64,000 bases of DNA from Petrosia ficiformis (GCA_947044365.1 OX345636.1:41568537-41632536); one strand, 5' to 3'. Shown: positions 23,401 to 30,405, counted from the stretch's first letter. The notes: generated by a model from the sequence alone, not told the origin. Program-made: numbers and translations.

Positions 23401-26400
23401 CTCCGGATTAAGTGGATTGACAGTAGTAAAGTGAACTTTATCTTGGACTTTTGGAAATGACTCCTCCCGATTAAGAGGATTAATAATAGTAGAGCAAACC
23501 CTATCTTTGGCTTTGGGAAATGACTCCTCCTGATTAAGAGGATTGACAGGAGTAGAGCAAAGTCTATCTTGGACTATTGGAAACAATTCCTTATGATCAG
23601 CAGGATTGATAATAGTAGAGCGAACTCTATTTTGGGCTTTGGGAAATGTCTCTTCCTGATTAAGAGTAGTAGAGCGAAGTCTATCTTGGACTATTGGAAA
23701 TGACTCCTTACGATTAACAGTATTGACAACAATAGAACGGACTCTATCTTGGTCTAAGGGAAATGACTCTTCCCTATTAAGAGGATCGACAGTAGTAGAG
23801 CAAAGTCTATCTTGGTCTATTGGAAATGACTCCTTACAATTAAGGTAGTAGAGCGAACTTCATCTTAGACTGTGGGAAACAATTCATCTTGCTTTTCCTG
23901 CACTTCACTAACAAAACTAACATTGTCTAGTCGGAATTGAATATTCATCAAACCACACTTCACCCTGTATAGTGGTACTAGATTCTTCATTATCAAGAAT
24001 ACTCAAAGAAGTAGATGTGACTTCACCATATCTAGCGAGACAAGGCTCATCATCAATATCATCATAGAAAGTAGACTGCAGACCATGAAATCTATGACAC
24101 TGATTGTTCGGAAAATAGAGATTACCATAGAATTGATGAGCTTGTCCACTGGGATACTGAAAGCAAGGAGCACCACCAGTTTCACCAGGAAAATAATAAT
24201 CTTGAGAGAAAGAACTTGGTCGACTGCCACGACCTTCAGTCAACAAATACATAGATCTAGAACTGTTTCTGTCCTCAGTGAGGACAGAAACAGTTCTAGA
24301 TCTATGTACCATGGTGAGGACTCCTCACCATGGTAAGTATTGAGGTAAAAGGGCGGAGGTGTGTATTTTAAGCTGGTTGTGGTATATGATGTACTAAGTA
24401 CGGATCACATCTAACCAATAGACTGTCATCATCCCAGGATTCAGGGTGAAGTGCTGAAAGCCACTTTTCATATCTAGTGTCACCTAGAATGTTATAACCT
24501 TCTTCGTACCTACACTGAAAGCATTGAAGCTCAATTTCTGTAAAGTCAAACTTAGTGACATTTGCTTGTACATCAGTTTGTCTATTGGTAGATGGGCTAC
24601 AAAAGGGAATAAAAGCAACTGATGAACATGGGTTGTTACCTTTCTTATCCATGGCTAACTTGACAGCTGCTCGACTAAATGGGTACACACCAGTAGCCCT
24701 AAATCCTGAAGAAATTGTTGAAGGTATCATTGCCTTCTTCCACGATTTGGAAAATATTTCTGAGAAACTAATTACACGACCTGGGTTGCTTGACATGTTC
24801 TTTTGACATTCCTCATTCCAGTGACTTTTGAGAGGGCTAAAGCATGTTTGGTCCAACGGTTGAAGAAGATGTGTGGTGTGAGGTGGCAAACAAAAAATGA
24901 TGATTTCTTCCTTTGCAGCCTTCTGAATGAGAGAAGGAATATAATGGGAAGAGTGCCCATCCAGCAATAGTAATACTGGTCGAATGGCTGGAATGTGTAT
25001 TAAGAAATGACGTGTAAACCACTCTTCAAACAATTCACCATCTATCCAGCCATTTGAGGACAAGCCGTAGATTGATCCTGGTATCTCTCCCTTGGTATGA
25101 TCAGGCTTTAACCTCTTCTGGTCAAATATAACCATTGGGGGCATAGAATAACCAGTTACGCACACACAAGGTAACACAGTCATTTGTGCTTTGTCACCAG
25201 AAGTAGTTGAATTTAAATGCTTCACTCCTTTCATGCCTACTAGCTTCCCGGGCTTATGCTCTAAAGAGAACCCTGTCTCATCACAATTAAAAATCATGTG
25301 TGGTTTATTCAATAAATCATTATCTTTAAAGTTTTTTCCAAGAGGTCATAGTAAGAGTTTAATATTTCAGGGTCTTGAGCTATGGCCCTGGCATATGATA
25401 ATGCTCCTGCACATCTCAATGAGAGCTGAGGATGTCGCCTTTGAAATGAGGCCCACCACCCTTTTGTCACAACTATATCTCCCTCCTCTAACTCTCTCTT
25501 TTTTGCTACAATTGCTGACACAAGGGCCAAAATTTGTTTCTTCGATCTGGCATATCCTATTTTTGAACAGCCTACAATAAAATTAACTATTTGTTCCTCT
25601 TCTTTATCATTAAAGTATCGTTCAGGGCCACTTCCAGCATCGATGCTTACTTTTCCCGAAATTCGATCATGTAAGGTGGATTTTGGAACGTCAAAGTTGG
25701 ATGCAGCCCTCCTCACAGACATCCCTTCACTAACAGCTGAAATTGCTAGGCCCATGGACTCTTCTTTCCACGTTTTGAAGGTCTTTGGTCTTTCAGGTAA
25801 GGTCTTCCGTTTTGCTTTTGATACGATGTGCATGATGAACTAACAAATGAGAAAAGTTTAAAAGTTATTATTAAAGCTACCAGAGATAATACATACTACG
25901 TAACTGAAGCTACTTACCAACTTGATAAATTCAAAAGAAAGTTTAATTAAGAAACCAAACTACACGCGGACGACTTTTGATCTCCGTACACGAGATTAGG
26001 TTACGGCCGAATACTTGCATAATCATGCAACGGAATGTTGACAAATTTGTTTCTACTTGTTTTGGTGTCATTGCATTTTTGCAGCAATAGATAAAGCGAT
26101 TTTATTGTTTGACTACAAACATTAGAGGGGTAAGTTTAATCACAAATTTGAGAACTGTCCGAAAATTGGTGAGTCCGACAATTAATTATCTCCTCTACTT
26201 CTTGTATGACTGCAGACAGTTCTGTAACAGAGTGAATTAGAGAATAGACATCATCTGTAAGTGAAAGAGAATTGATAATCAATTCATAAATAATTGATAC
26301 ATACTGACCTTCATTGATGAACAAACTTCATTATTTTAATGATTTCATATGATATATAACTTGCACCAGTATTTCTGCAATGTACAAAAAATATTCACAC

Positions 26401-28971
26401 CATTCAGAAAAAAAACAATGGAAACAAGAATGATAAAAAAACATTTCTAATTAAAATGGAAGAAGATGTACGGAAACATATCATGTGAACAAGGTTAGGT
26501 GGGACCCAAAATTAAAGCACTTCCATATAACCTTACATAAGTACGTACACCACTATAAAGCAAAATACAAAGAGCTGTACATGTACTTATGTAGGGTTAT
26601 ATGGAAGTGGTTTGTTTTATTTTGTGTCCCAGCTAACCTTGTTTGCATGCTTTTTGGGTTTTGACATCCCTACATCTTCTTTCATTTTTATTGGAAATGT
26701 TTTTTTTTATTATTCGTGTACTAAAAAGAATGGGAATGATAACTATATATAAATGGTGCAGGTGAAAAGATTGTTGCTCATTCCAAAATAAAATTATGAA
26801 ATTTTGTCTGAGGTCAAGGTGAATGTGAATGACCTTTGTCTGCTTTCAGTATGACAATAAAATTGTATTGTTAATTTCAGTCACAAAATGAATGGTAAGA
26901 AATCTAGCAAAATACTTGAGTTAGTTGGTATGCATGGGTAATTAATAATAGTCCTAATCTATAGTTGGTACATATTCCTAAAACAATAATTCTTAATTCC
27001 AATTATACAGTATGTGATGTAGATCTTTAGGAAATTCTATATTATCAAGTATTGCACTAAAAAATTTAACTGACTATTATAATAGACATGCAAGATAAAT
27101 GAAGAAAAAAGTATGATGCAACTTACTTAAGGCATATGTGAAACAAACATTACATATATTAGAGTTAAACTCCCATGGAAAAACCTTAGGGATGACCCTG
27201 TGGGCTGTGAAAAATGTTACATACTATGAAAGAATTATAACATTGATCAAATATAGTGGATAAATTCTTCTAATCGAATTTAACACCTTCTGATTCTATA
27301 TACACATGTTTCTTTTTCATCTATAATTATAGACAAAATACATTTGTGTCAGCAGATGATATTATCATTACTAACATAGAAGATATAACTGATGGACTTC
27401 AAGTGGCTTTTTTTGTAAGAGGAATGAGTGGAGGAGTGATAACTGCACAAGCTGCTGCAGGGGCTATACAGGTAAGTATATTTGAAGGGCTCATAAATGG
27501 TCTAACTCAAACTGAATCAATTGTTCATGATACACAATAATGGATTATAATCCACTATGAAATATGGTGATTTCTCTGCTCCTGGAAGTGTTCACCACAG
27601 TATAGTACTGTTTCATTTTTAGTTAGATCACGCTGGCTGTCATCTTTTCAATTAGTAGATTATAGATAGTATATATTTTCTATATAGCTACACTGTAACT
27701 TAACTGAGCAACTGTATTGTAATGGTTATATCATTATAAGGTGGACTACTTGTTTTTGTTTCATCATTATGTAAATAGCTATAATCAGGAGCACATTAAT
27801 GAAAATCATACTTTTGGAGCATGCAACTTCAATAAATAATTAAAAAGCAGAACAGTTGGAATAATTATATTGATGTATTAAATATTAAGTAAAGTAAAGA
27901 TGTCTTCTATAACTCCAAGAAGGTCTCCTTGAATTACAGCAAGACTTAAGACAACAACTCCAGTTAGTCGGTATCAAGCTTTTGTTCTTTATTTAACTGA
28001 CACAGCATACCTGCATTATGGGTGTGGTCAATATAGTTTTATTCTAAAAATAGTAACTTGTTTCATAGGCGTAGCTATGGGGTGGTCAGGGTGGGCCTGG
28101 CCACCCTTAAAAGATTATGGGCCCTCCTGCTGACCATGTGATAAAATCGAGATAAAATGGCTGTCAAGAGGCAGTCAATTATTACTAGTCTCGCGTAGCC
28201 AGCCCCTCCCCTCTAATTGGGGTCTGGCAACACGAGACTACTAATTTTCTTATTTTTCTAGCACCAATCCACTCTAGGAAAAGGTTAGTTATTTTTGATT
28301 GATGAAAAGTTAATCGATCTAAACCATCTTAGAGTACTGTCAGAGCGTGAGTCAGATATAGACGAGGATTTGTGTTTGTAAATCTGTCGATGATCAGTCT
28401 CGGTGTAATTGGCCACGCCCCTCATAAATAATTAATTAGCCGAAAATGTTTGCTGTTTTGTAGCATGTAATATCCAGTATCTTTGGACAGGTCTATGAAT
28501 GTGGTTCCTGTTGTAGAAAGAAAATGCTGTTAATTGAAGATTGCCATTTTGATGCCAACATCTCAGATGTGGCACTGTGGTTGCTGTGGTTATGCCACAT
28601 GCTGTTTGTTGCCCTTTGATATTAAACACTACTCTGCTACATACAAGTACTGTTTGTTTTATTATGCTTGTAAATAATAATAATAACTATTATTATTACA
28701 TAGAAATATGTCCTATATAATACTTAAATGTAAATAAACATTGATCACTAGAATATCATAGCTATTATGTTTTAAATTTTAGCAAGCAAGAGACGATGAT
28801 GTTTTTTCTACTGCTGAATTTACAGTCACCAATATTATGTTTGTCGCCTCTCCATCTCCTCCACAAGATGAGGATGATCATGGGTTGTCTGTTGGTCAGA
28901 TTGCTGGTATTGTTATTGGAGTATTAGTAGGAACACTCCTACTAGTTATTATTAGTGTGCTAAAAAAATAA
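1423..28971 (+). CDS. Multi-EGF single-pass membrane protein gene (3' part, spliced)
   Basis: A spliced gene whose start lies left of the window. Visible exons are 23 EGF modules between 1423 and 17282, then 19698-19846, 27333-27471 and 28783-28971 with the stop codon. Every EGF exon has an ag acceptor, 123 coding bases, and a gt donor after one base of a codon (phase 1-1), and encodes 41 residues with six cysteines. Most carry the calcium-binding EGF pattern D-x-D-E-C and the hydroxylation-type pattern C-x-N-x4-F/Y-x-C-x-C. The last three exons give a SEA-like juxtamembrane region, a transmembrane helix and a tail of about three residues. Such proteins are secretory-pathway products displayed as rigid extracellular rods. 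One exon of phase 1 to phase 0 must lie between 17282 and 19698 if the model is right; I could not find it convincingly. The function (adhesion, recognition) is inference. Confidence 0.82.
1835..1957 (+). CDS. EGF exon 2 (type B)
   Basis: Phase 1-1, 123 bp: acceptor cttctag, donor gtatgt. The signature is [11 protein letters not shown] followed by [12 protein letters not shown]. It is a calcium-binding type module. Confidence 0.93.
2256..2378 (+). CDS. EGF exon 3 (C/F hybrid, extra cysteine)
   Basis: Phase 1-1, 123 bp: acceptor ttttcag, donor gtgaat. The 5' part is type C ([11 protein letters not shown]), but the donor-side intron is that of type F, so the exon looks like a C/F recombinant. 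It reads [10 protein letters not shown] where the other copies have NSDG or NRDG, which gives a seventh, unpaired cysteine. Confidence 0.92.
2666..2692 (+). pseudogene. Relic or 27-nt mini-exon of an EGF 3' end (unit 1)
   Basis: After a ctag acceptor-like site, 27 bases of phase 1-1 encode VNNGVTCN and end at gtatac, exactly like the 3' end of an EGF exon. Equivalent sequences occur at about 6395 (unit 2) and 14314 (unit 4). It is probably a decayed exon older than the unit duplication, although the frame is still open. Confidence 0.5.
3556..3678 (+). CDS. EGF exon 4 (type A)
   Basis: Phase 1-1, 123 bp. The signature is [11 protein letters not shown] with [18 protein letters not shown]. All six cysteines and the D-I-D-E-C calcium motif are present. 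Confidence 0.93.
4008..4130 (+). CDS. EGF exon 5 (type B)
   Basis: Phase 1-1, 123 bp: [11 protein letters not shown] and [12 protein letters not shown]. It is near-identical to exon 2, with intron sequence conserved on both sides. Confidence 0.93.
4429..4551 (+). CDS. EGF exon 6 (type C)
   Basis: Phase 1-1, 123 bp. It starts D-T-D-E-C with [11 protein letters not shown] and [12 protein letters not shown], and has NRDGATC at the end, with a normal six-cysteine count. Confidence 0.93.
4635..4757 (+). CDS. EGF exon 7 (type D)
   Basis: Phase 1-1, 123 bp, only 83 bp after exon 6. The signature is [11 protein letters not shown], then [17 protein letters not shown] and DTDKFTC. It is a calcium-binding type module. 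Confidence 0.93.
4800..5695. repeat. D-E intron repeat (unit 2) with CACGTG palindromes
   Basis: An intron segment shared with unit 4 (about 12710-13612). It contains a cluster of inverted words around CACGTG and GTAAATCACATGCACAGCA at 5205-5303. It ends with a cacacacaga tract and taccctaccacctacgc, which is the reverse complement of the left edge of the element at 7876. It may be a non-autonomous relative of that element in reverse orientation. Confidence 0.55.
5760..5882 (+). CDS. EGF exon 8 (type E)
   Basis: Phase 1-1, 123 bp, D-V-D-E-C start, [23 protein letters not shown]. The last base is a instead of the usual g, so splicing to exon 9 makes Asn rather than Asp and creates an N-I-T glycosylation sequon at the junction. 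Confidence 0.93.
5978..6100 (+). CDS. EGF exon 9 (type F, non-calcium start)
   Basis: Phase 1-1, 123 bp: acceptor cctgcag, donor gtgaat. It starts I-T-G-C instead of I-D-E-C, so the calcium-binding acidic pair is absent. It also contains N-R-T, a potential N-glycosylation site. Cysteine spacing stays EGF-like. Confidence 0.92.
7286..7408 (+). CDS. EGF exon 10 (type A)
   Basis: Phase 1-1, 123 bp: [11 protein letters not shown] with [14 protein letters not shown]. It is the unit 3 copy of exon 4. Confidence 0.93.
7719..7841 (+). CDS. EGF exon 11 (type B)
   Basis: Phase 1-1, 123 bp: [11 protein letters not shown]. It is the unit 3 copy of exon 5, with two residue changes near the second cysteine. 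Confidence 0.93.
8233..8817 (+). pseudogene. 2A-like motif, zinc ribbon and 23-aa repeat protein (element ORF)
   Basis: A 194-codon frame starting at ATG 8233. Residues 37-53 are hydrophobic and residues 55-63 read GNIELNPRP, two residues away from the functional 2A form (GDxExNPGP). The next residues form a zinc ribbon (KKCPKC, then [11 protein letters not shown]). From about residue 127, 23-residue repeats of the form [19 protein letters not shown] begin. The third repeat has lost eight bases, which shifts the frame and truncates this ORF; the repeats go on in another frame to about 9030. A 2A-like sequence near the N-terminus is known from several animal non-LTR retrotransposons and NLR genes; here it precedes a Helitron-style zinc ribbon. 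The present copy is broken and its G-to-R change should prevent 2A activity. Confidence 0.6.
8640..9030 (+). repeat. 69-bp coding tandem repeats
   Basis: About six copies of a 69-bp unit encoding [23 protein letters not shown] or variants (last copies: [19 protein letters not shown]). Early copies are nearly identical and later ones diverge. One eight-base deletion at about 8800 switches the frame. Confidence 0.85.
9093..9479 (+). pseudogene. Endonuclease/exonuclease/phosphatase (EEP) domain fragment
   Basis: The frame contains [10 protein letters not shown] followed by [10 protein letters not shown], the typical LxGDFN motif of EEP-type endonucleases. The coding pattern also extends a little upstream ([10 protein letters not shown]). 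The domain ends abruptly after [11 protein letters not shown], so the N-terminal catalytic part and the C-terminal SDH part are absent. It belongs to the same inserted element as the zinc-ribbon ORF at 8233 and cannot be functional as it stands. Confidence 0.6.
9873..9995 (+). CDS. EGF exon 12 (type C)
   Basis: Phase 1-1, 123 bp: [23 protein letters not shown]. It is the last module of unit 3 before the unit breaks off. Confidence 0.93.
10449..10571 (+). CDS. EGF exon 13 (type A)
   Basis: Phase 1-1, 123 bp: [11 protein letters not shown], the unit 4 copy of type A, with Thr to Ile ahead of the second cysteine. Confidence 0.93.
10882..11004 (+). CDS. EGF exon 14 (type B)
   Basis: Phase 1-1, 123 bp: [11 protein letters not shown] and HLDDDGTTC. 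It is the unit 4 copy of type B. Confidence 0.93.
11216..12278. mobile_element. Insertion of about 1.06 kb in unit 4 B-C intron, CG-palindrome rich
   Basis: Absent from units 1-3. It starts with aacccatg right after ctgtt, the same edge type as the element at 7876. The first 150 bases are packed with palindromic words such as cgaaatttcg, ttcgcgaaa and gcgaaatttc, and are rich in CpG compared with the AT-rich surroundings. No convincing ORF is visible. The right junction is before tatacatatatg. Confidence 0.6.
12343..12465 (+). CDS. EGF exon 15 (type C)
   Basis: Phase 1-1, 123 bp: [11 protein letters not shown] and [11 protein letters not shown]. It is the unit 4 copy of type C. Confidence 0.93.
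12545..12667 (+). CDS. EGF exon 16 (type D)
   Basis: Phase 1-1, 123 bp: [22 protein letters not shown] and DTDKFTC. It is the unit 4 copy of exon 7. Confidence 0.93.
12710..13612. repeat. D-E intron repeat (unit 4) with CACGTG palindromes
   Basis: A near-identical copy of 4800-5695, with the same cluster of CACGTG-centred inverted words (13127-13222) and the same ca-rich tract before the right edge. Confidence 0.6.
13682..13804 (+). CDS. EGF exon 17 (type E, Gly to Glu)
   Basis: Phase 1-1, 123 bp. As exon 8, but the conserved Gly after the fifth-cysteine loop is Glu (CNTEFLLE). It ends with base a, again giving an N-I-T sequon when spliced to exon 18. Confidence 0.92.
13894..14016 (+). CDS. 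EGF exon 18 (type F, non-calcium start)
   Basis: Phase 1-1, 123 bp: I-T-G-C start, [22 protein letters not shown]. It is the unit 4 copy of exon 9. Confidence 0.92.
14675..15236 (+). repeat. EGF array tandem unit 5 (truncated in exon A)
   Basis: A fifth unit starts with the same intron sequence but is cut off within exon A at about 15236. It then joins unrelated sequence that leads into the diverged tail exons. Confidence 0.8.
15201..15236 (+). pseudogene. Truncated EGF exon (type A)
   Basis: Acceptor ctgtccag and the start of a type A exon ([12 protein letters not shown]), which is then cut off and followed by stops (cttgttataaacc). This is the breakpoint of tandem unit 5. Confidence 0.85.
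15454..15576 (+). CDS. EGF exon 19 (tail, D-like)
   Basis: Phase 1-1, 123 bp: [34 protein letters not shown]. It is diverged from the tandem unit exons, and its introns are not part of the repeated unit. Confidence 0.92.
16023..16145 (+). CDS. EGF exon 20 (tail)
   Basis: Phase 1-1, 123 bp: [33 protein letters not shown]. The downstream intron resembles the one after type A exons. Confidence 0.92.
16320..16367 (+). pseudogene. Decayed EGF exon 3' half (first copy)
   Basis: It reads like the 3' half of an EGF exon (ggaagctgtacttgtgg ... acttgtaatg) and keeps a gtaagc donor, but has no 5' half or D-x-D-E-C start. It lies in a segment of about 0.46 kb duplicated at about 16605-16880. Confidence 0.7.
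16482..16604 (+). CDS. EGF exon 21 (tail)
   Basis: Phase 1-1, 123 bp: [30 protein letters not shown]. It combines an E-like beginning with an A-like end, possibly a recombinant. Confidence 0.92.
16752..16797 (+). pseudogene. Decayed EGF exon 3' half (second copy)
   Basis: A duplicate of the relic at 16320. Here the donor has mutated from gtaagc to ataagc, so splicing would be lost. Confidence 0.7.
16953..17075 (+). CDS. EGF exon 22 (tail, E-like)
   Basis: Phase 1-1, 123 bp: [34 protein letters not shown]. Confidence 0.92.
17160..17282 (+). CDS. EGF exon 23 (tail, F-like with calcium motif)
   Basis: Phase 1-1, 123 bp: acceptor ttcctccag. It resembles type F ([22 protein letters not shown]) but keeps D-I-D-E-C, so it may represent the ancestral state from which type F lost its calcium motif. 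It is the last EGF exon found. Confidence 0.92.
17283..19697. other. Intron with MITE-like palindromes and TA microsatellite
   Basis: There is no convincing exon here. An inverted repeat gatatcagacc/ggtctgatatc lies at 17422-17456 within a repeat of about 0.5 kb (17370-17935) that shares the word gaaaacaacgcgcttacctt with the repeats at 32446 and 33481. A TA microsatellite covers about 17700-17790. The phase 1 to 0 exon needed to join the EGF array to 19698 should lie here. Confidence 0.5.
19698..19846 (+). CDS. SEA-like juxtamembrane exon, first part
   Basis: 149 bases after acceptor aattcag, open only in phase 0, ending in phase 2 before gtatat. It reads [20 protein letters not shown], then a short Cys-containing segment, then a basic LRKRS stretch. 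The phase 2 end fits the phase 2 start of the exon at 27333 exactly. It looks like the first strand and helix of a SEA-like domain; that fold call is an inference. Confidence 0.6.
19950..20060 (+). pseudogene. Unrecognised protein-like ORF fragment
   Basis: One frame reads well as protein over about 37 codons ([20 protein letters not shown] is part of it) in a patch with higher GC than its flanks. No start or splice context was found. I do not recognise the family; a retrogene or transposon scrap is possible. Confidence 0.25.
20064..21760. other. Intron with repeat scraps
   Basis: A TA microsatellite at about 20380-20412, an agggggcac/ggggggcag-rich repeat scrap at 20620-20690, and the word actctctatgtagggatggcac at 21045, which recurs inverted at about 44175. 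No gene was seen. Confidence 0.4.
21762..21923 (+). CDS. Small unrecognised ORF (53 aa)
   Basis: ATG to TAA with plausible codon flow ([20 protein letters not shown] is part of it), low-complexity-free and Gln/Lys rich. No family was recognised and no splice context identified. It may be a transposon scrap upstream of the Tigger element's 3' end. Confidence 0.2.
   Translation: MQHSAKSIANGDFKVGQDYSLTDSDQKSLTAAQKDLILVQKQLPHLGNRTSKL
22070..22218 (-). CDS. Transposase terminal zinc-finger exon
   Basis: Phase 1 start after acceptor ttacttag. It reads D-T-D-C-V-R-S-T-C, then [20 protein letters not shown] and a TAG stop. The C-x-x-C, H and C-x-x-C-x-x-W-x-H-x-x-C arrangement is a short PHD-like zinc finger of the kind seen at the C-terminus of many sponge transposases. 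Confidence 0.6.
22593..22861 (-). pseudogene. Transposase C-terminal charged exon
   Basis: Acceptor ttttatag, start in phase 1 ([11 protein letters not shown]), then GARVLTS and a long Lys/Glu-rich stretch like the coiled tail of Tigger transposases. Stops in each single frame show at least two frame slips. Donor gtgagg, phase 1. Confidence 0.65.
23364..24312 (-). pseudogene. Transposase-linked region with 25-aa tandem repeats
   Basis: It starts within a palindrome and runs through a Ser/Tyr/Phe-rich segment ([15 protein letters not shown]). About eight 25-residue repeats follow, of the form [20 protein letters not shown], broken by frame slips. The last repeats end in RVTFSS at a gtaagt donor (23363) in phase 1, which matches the next exon's phase 1 start. 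I know of no Tigger with such repeats; function unknown. Confidence 0.6.
24250..24306. repeat. Perfect palindrome, 27-bp arms and 3-nt loop
   Basis: The left arm begins catagatctag and the right arm ends ctagatctatg. The arms are exact reverse complements around agt. It lies inside the transposase-linked reading frame. Confidence 0.95.
24307..24335. repeat. Second perfect palindrome, 14-bp arms and 1-nt loop
   Basis: taccatggtgagga, then c, then tcctcaccatggta. It directly abuts the palindrome at 24250-24306. Confidence 0.95.
24368..25312 (-). pseudogene. Tigger transposase DDE catalytic core
   Basis: 314 codons. The three acidic catalytic positions are all visible: FNCDETGFS (about residue 11), LLLDGHSSH (about 118) and [14 protein letters not shown] (about 153). 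Also present are [11 protein letters not shown] and [12 protein letters not shown], hallmark Tigger/jerky segments. The frame has no usable start of its own because it is the frameshifted continuation of the ORF at 25833-25309. Confidence 0.88.
25309..25833 (-). pseudogene. Tigger transposase N-terminus (Psq and CENP-B HTH domains)
   Basis: 174 codons from ATG at 25833. Residues 15-60 form a Psq-type helix-turn-helix ([20 protein letters not shown]), followed by a CENP-B-type region with [19 protein letters not shown] and [17 protein letters not shown]. The frame ends shortly after [11 protein letters not shown]. The natural continuation lies in another frame, consistent with loss of one base in the A-run near 25333. 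Confidence 0.85.
26136..26324 (-). CDS. Small unrecognised ORF (62 aa)
   Basis: 62 codons, hydrophobic and acidic ([20 protein letters not shown] is part of it), lying just upstream of the Tigger gene on the same strand. The amphipathic helical pattern looks protein-like. No family or splice sites are recognised. Confidence 0.2.
   Translation of the reverse strand: MFINEGQYVSIIYELIINSLSLTDDVYSLIHSVTELSAVIQEVEEIINCRTHQFSDSSQICD
26440..26722. repeat. MITE with long inverted repeats
   Basis: The left arm (gaacaaggttaggtgggacc ... cacttccatataacctta) and the right arm (agggttatatggaagtg ... gtcccagctaaccttgttt) are inverted copies around a short centre. The outer right-arm word, ending gatgtagggatgtc in reverse complement, recurs at 44085-44130. 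Confidence 0.8.
27333..27471 (+). CDS. SEA-like juxtamembrane exon, second part
   Basis: 139 bases after acceptor attatag, phase 2 start and phase 0 end at gtaagt. It reads [20 protein letters not shown], then [14 protein letters not shown] and a short helix-like AQAAAGAIQ. The alternating strand pattern with a GxxVxFFV core resembles SEA-like autoproteolysis-fold domains that precede the membrane, but no GSVVV-type cleavage site is seen. Confidence 0.72.
28186..28240. repeat. Short hairpin MITE (TAGTCTCGCG family)
   Basis: tagtctcgcgtagccagccc ... ggtctggcaacacgagacta, an inverted repeat of about 55 bp. Its termini match those of the larger element at 30473-31218 and a scrap at about 36024. 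Confidence 0.8.
28783..28971 (+). CDS. Transmembrane and C-terminal exon of the EGF gene
   Basis: Phase 0 start after acceptor ttttag, 62 codons and a TAA at 28969-28971. It completes the SEA-like part ([12 protein letters not shown]), then an acidic linker (PPQDEDDHG), then a transmembrane helix ([20 protein letters not shown]), then only VLKK before the stop. The short tail implies signalling, if any, through partners. A possible ATTAAA poly(A) signal lies at 29017. Confidence 0.82.
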   Translation, partial: QARDDDVFSTAEFTVTNIMFVASPSPPQDEDDHGLSVGQIAGIVIGVLVGTLLLVIISVLKK

Positions 28972-29368
28972 GTGTGAAAAAAATAAGTGAAATATATTAG
29001 CTATATAACCAAGGATATTAAAATTTGAAGTTAAAGTTGTATTTATATATGTTCATTTAGTTATGCCATTGATTTTGTGTAATTATACTTTTGTTTCTAA
29101 GTTTTCAATATAAGATGGAGTCAGTTCTTCATCAATCCTATTAATTGCTGCTATAGTATATGTAGCTATGGTATATAATATGTAAGTATTTTTTTTAACT
29201 GAAAGTAACTCACTACATGGCAGGGTCCTGTATCCATGGCACCATACTAATTAGAATATTATATGAATATTTCGTCCTGCATACTATTGGTATTCAATGG
29301 CTCACGAGACTAGTCACAGTATACAAAATGGTAGTTGTCTACTATATATATATAAATTATGTTATGCA

Positions 29369-29412
<44 letters not shown>

Positions 29413-30400
29413 TGCTAAAGCTGTATATTATGTGAAATCTATCACATTTATTATGTTTGCATCTCAACCATTTTTGCATGGAATGTGTAGTTGATATTTT
29501 TGGCACTCAGAATTCCATTGTTTGGACAAAGGTCTTTGAGTCATTTGGTGGAGAGGGTTGGGAGGTCATTTATATACTACCTTGCAGAATGCTATTATAA
29601 AGTATGACAATATTAACCAATAAGTATAGCTATCAGTGGCGGATTTAGAGGGGGGCGGAGCCAGCCCTCGCTCCCCTAAATTACATACACACACACATGG
29701 TAATGAGTAATGACTTGATGGCTAAAACACAAGTAGAATTACTTCCAGTTCTGGCAAGAAAGGTATTCATTTATACTTAGTAGCTATCAAGTAGTATTTT
29801 GAATACATAGTATATGTAATTTACATATGTAGTTAAAGATATAACTCCCACATTGCCATTTTTAGGGGTCCAAAACTGGGAGGATATGCCCCAGACCCCT
29901 ATACAACCATGGAAATTATACCTACCACCCATCCACCCCACCCCCCCCCCACTAATCTCAAATCTTGAACCACCCCTGGTTATTACTAATAAATCAATTG
30001 AGATAATATTACTTAAGTGTAATAGTCCCTACTACCTAGTTATAGGGTCTCCTCTTACTACAAATAATCACAATGTCACTGTACAGTTGATGAAAAAGTT
30101 CCTTATCCGGCAATCCTTTTATTTTTCACAAAACCTCTTAGCTGTACATGATTGTCTGGATGATCTTTTTGCTTTAGTCAGGTGGAACTCAGCAACTGGG
30201 TCAGTTGCACAGTCATTCACCGAAATAGACATATCATCTTTCCGAAAGTTATGTCTAGGACAGCCAAAACAGTTTTATATCTGATTTATAAAACTGTGGT
30301 TACTTTAAATTTTATGTCATATTGCATTTATATACAAATATTGTCTTCGCACCTTTAATGCAATGCTGATCGAAGTACATGAATTTATGTAGTAGTACAT
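28972..30400. other. Intergenic repeats downstream of the EGF gene
   Basis: Contains a TA microsatellite (about 29378-29411). An hAT-like terminus, cagtggcggatttaga, lies at about 29635. A dispersed repeat scrap with ggtccaaaactgggaggatatgcccc (29868) is followed by an open frame of unknown origin to 30284. No supported gene. Confidence 0.4.
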
Positions 30401-30405
30401 AGTTA

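Larger units (their letters stand above)
22070..25833 (-). pseudogene. Tigger/pogo-type DDE transposase gene (spliced, frameshifted)
   Basis: A minus-strand transposase gene inside the intron 19847-27332. In order it has a Psq-type and a CENP-B-type DNA-binding domain (25833-25309), a DDE catalytic core (25312-24368), an extra repeat-rich region (24312-23364), a charged coiled-coil-like exon (22861-22593), and a terminal zinc-finger exon (22218-22070). Transposases of this family cut and paste their own element at TA targets. At least one frameshift separates the DNA-binding and catalytic halves, further stops lie after the core and in the charged exon, and I found no clear terminal inverted repeats, so the copy is judged inactive. 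Splice phases of the last three exons agree (all phase 1). Confidence 0.75.

Noticed and set aside
24085..24336. Plus-strand ORF over the palindromes
   Set aside because: It mirrors the minus-strand ORF because the sequence is palindromic there.
28432..28629. Minus-strand 65-codon ORF
   Set aside because: No recognisable motif and no splice sites; lies in the last intron of the EGF gene.
29217..29494. Overlapping plus-strand ORFs with (IY)n
   Set aside because: A TA microsatellite translated; low complexity.
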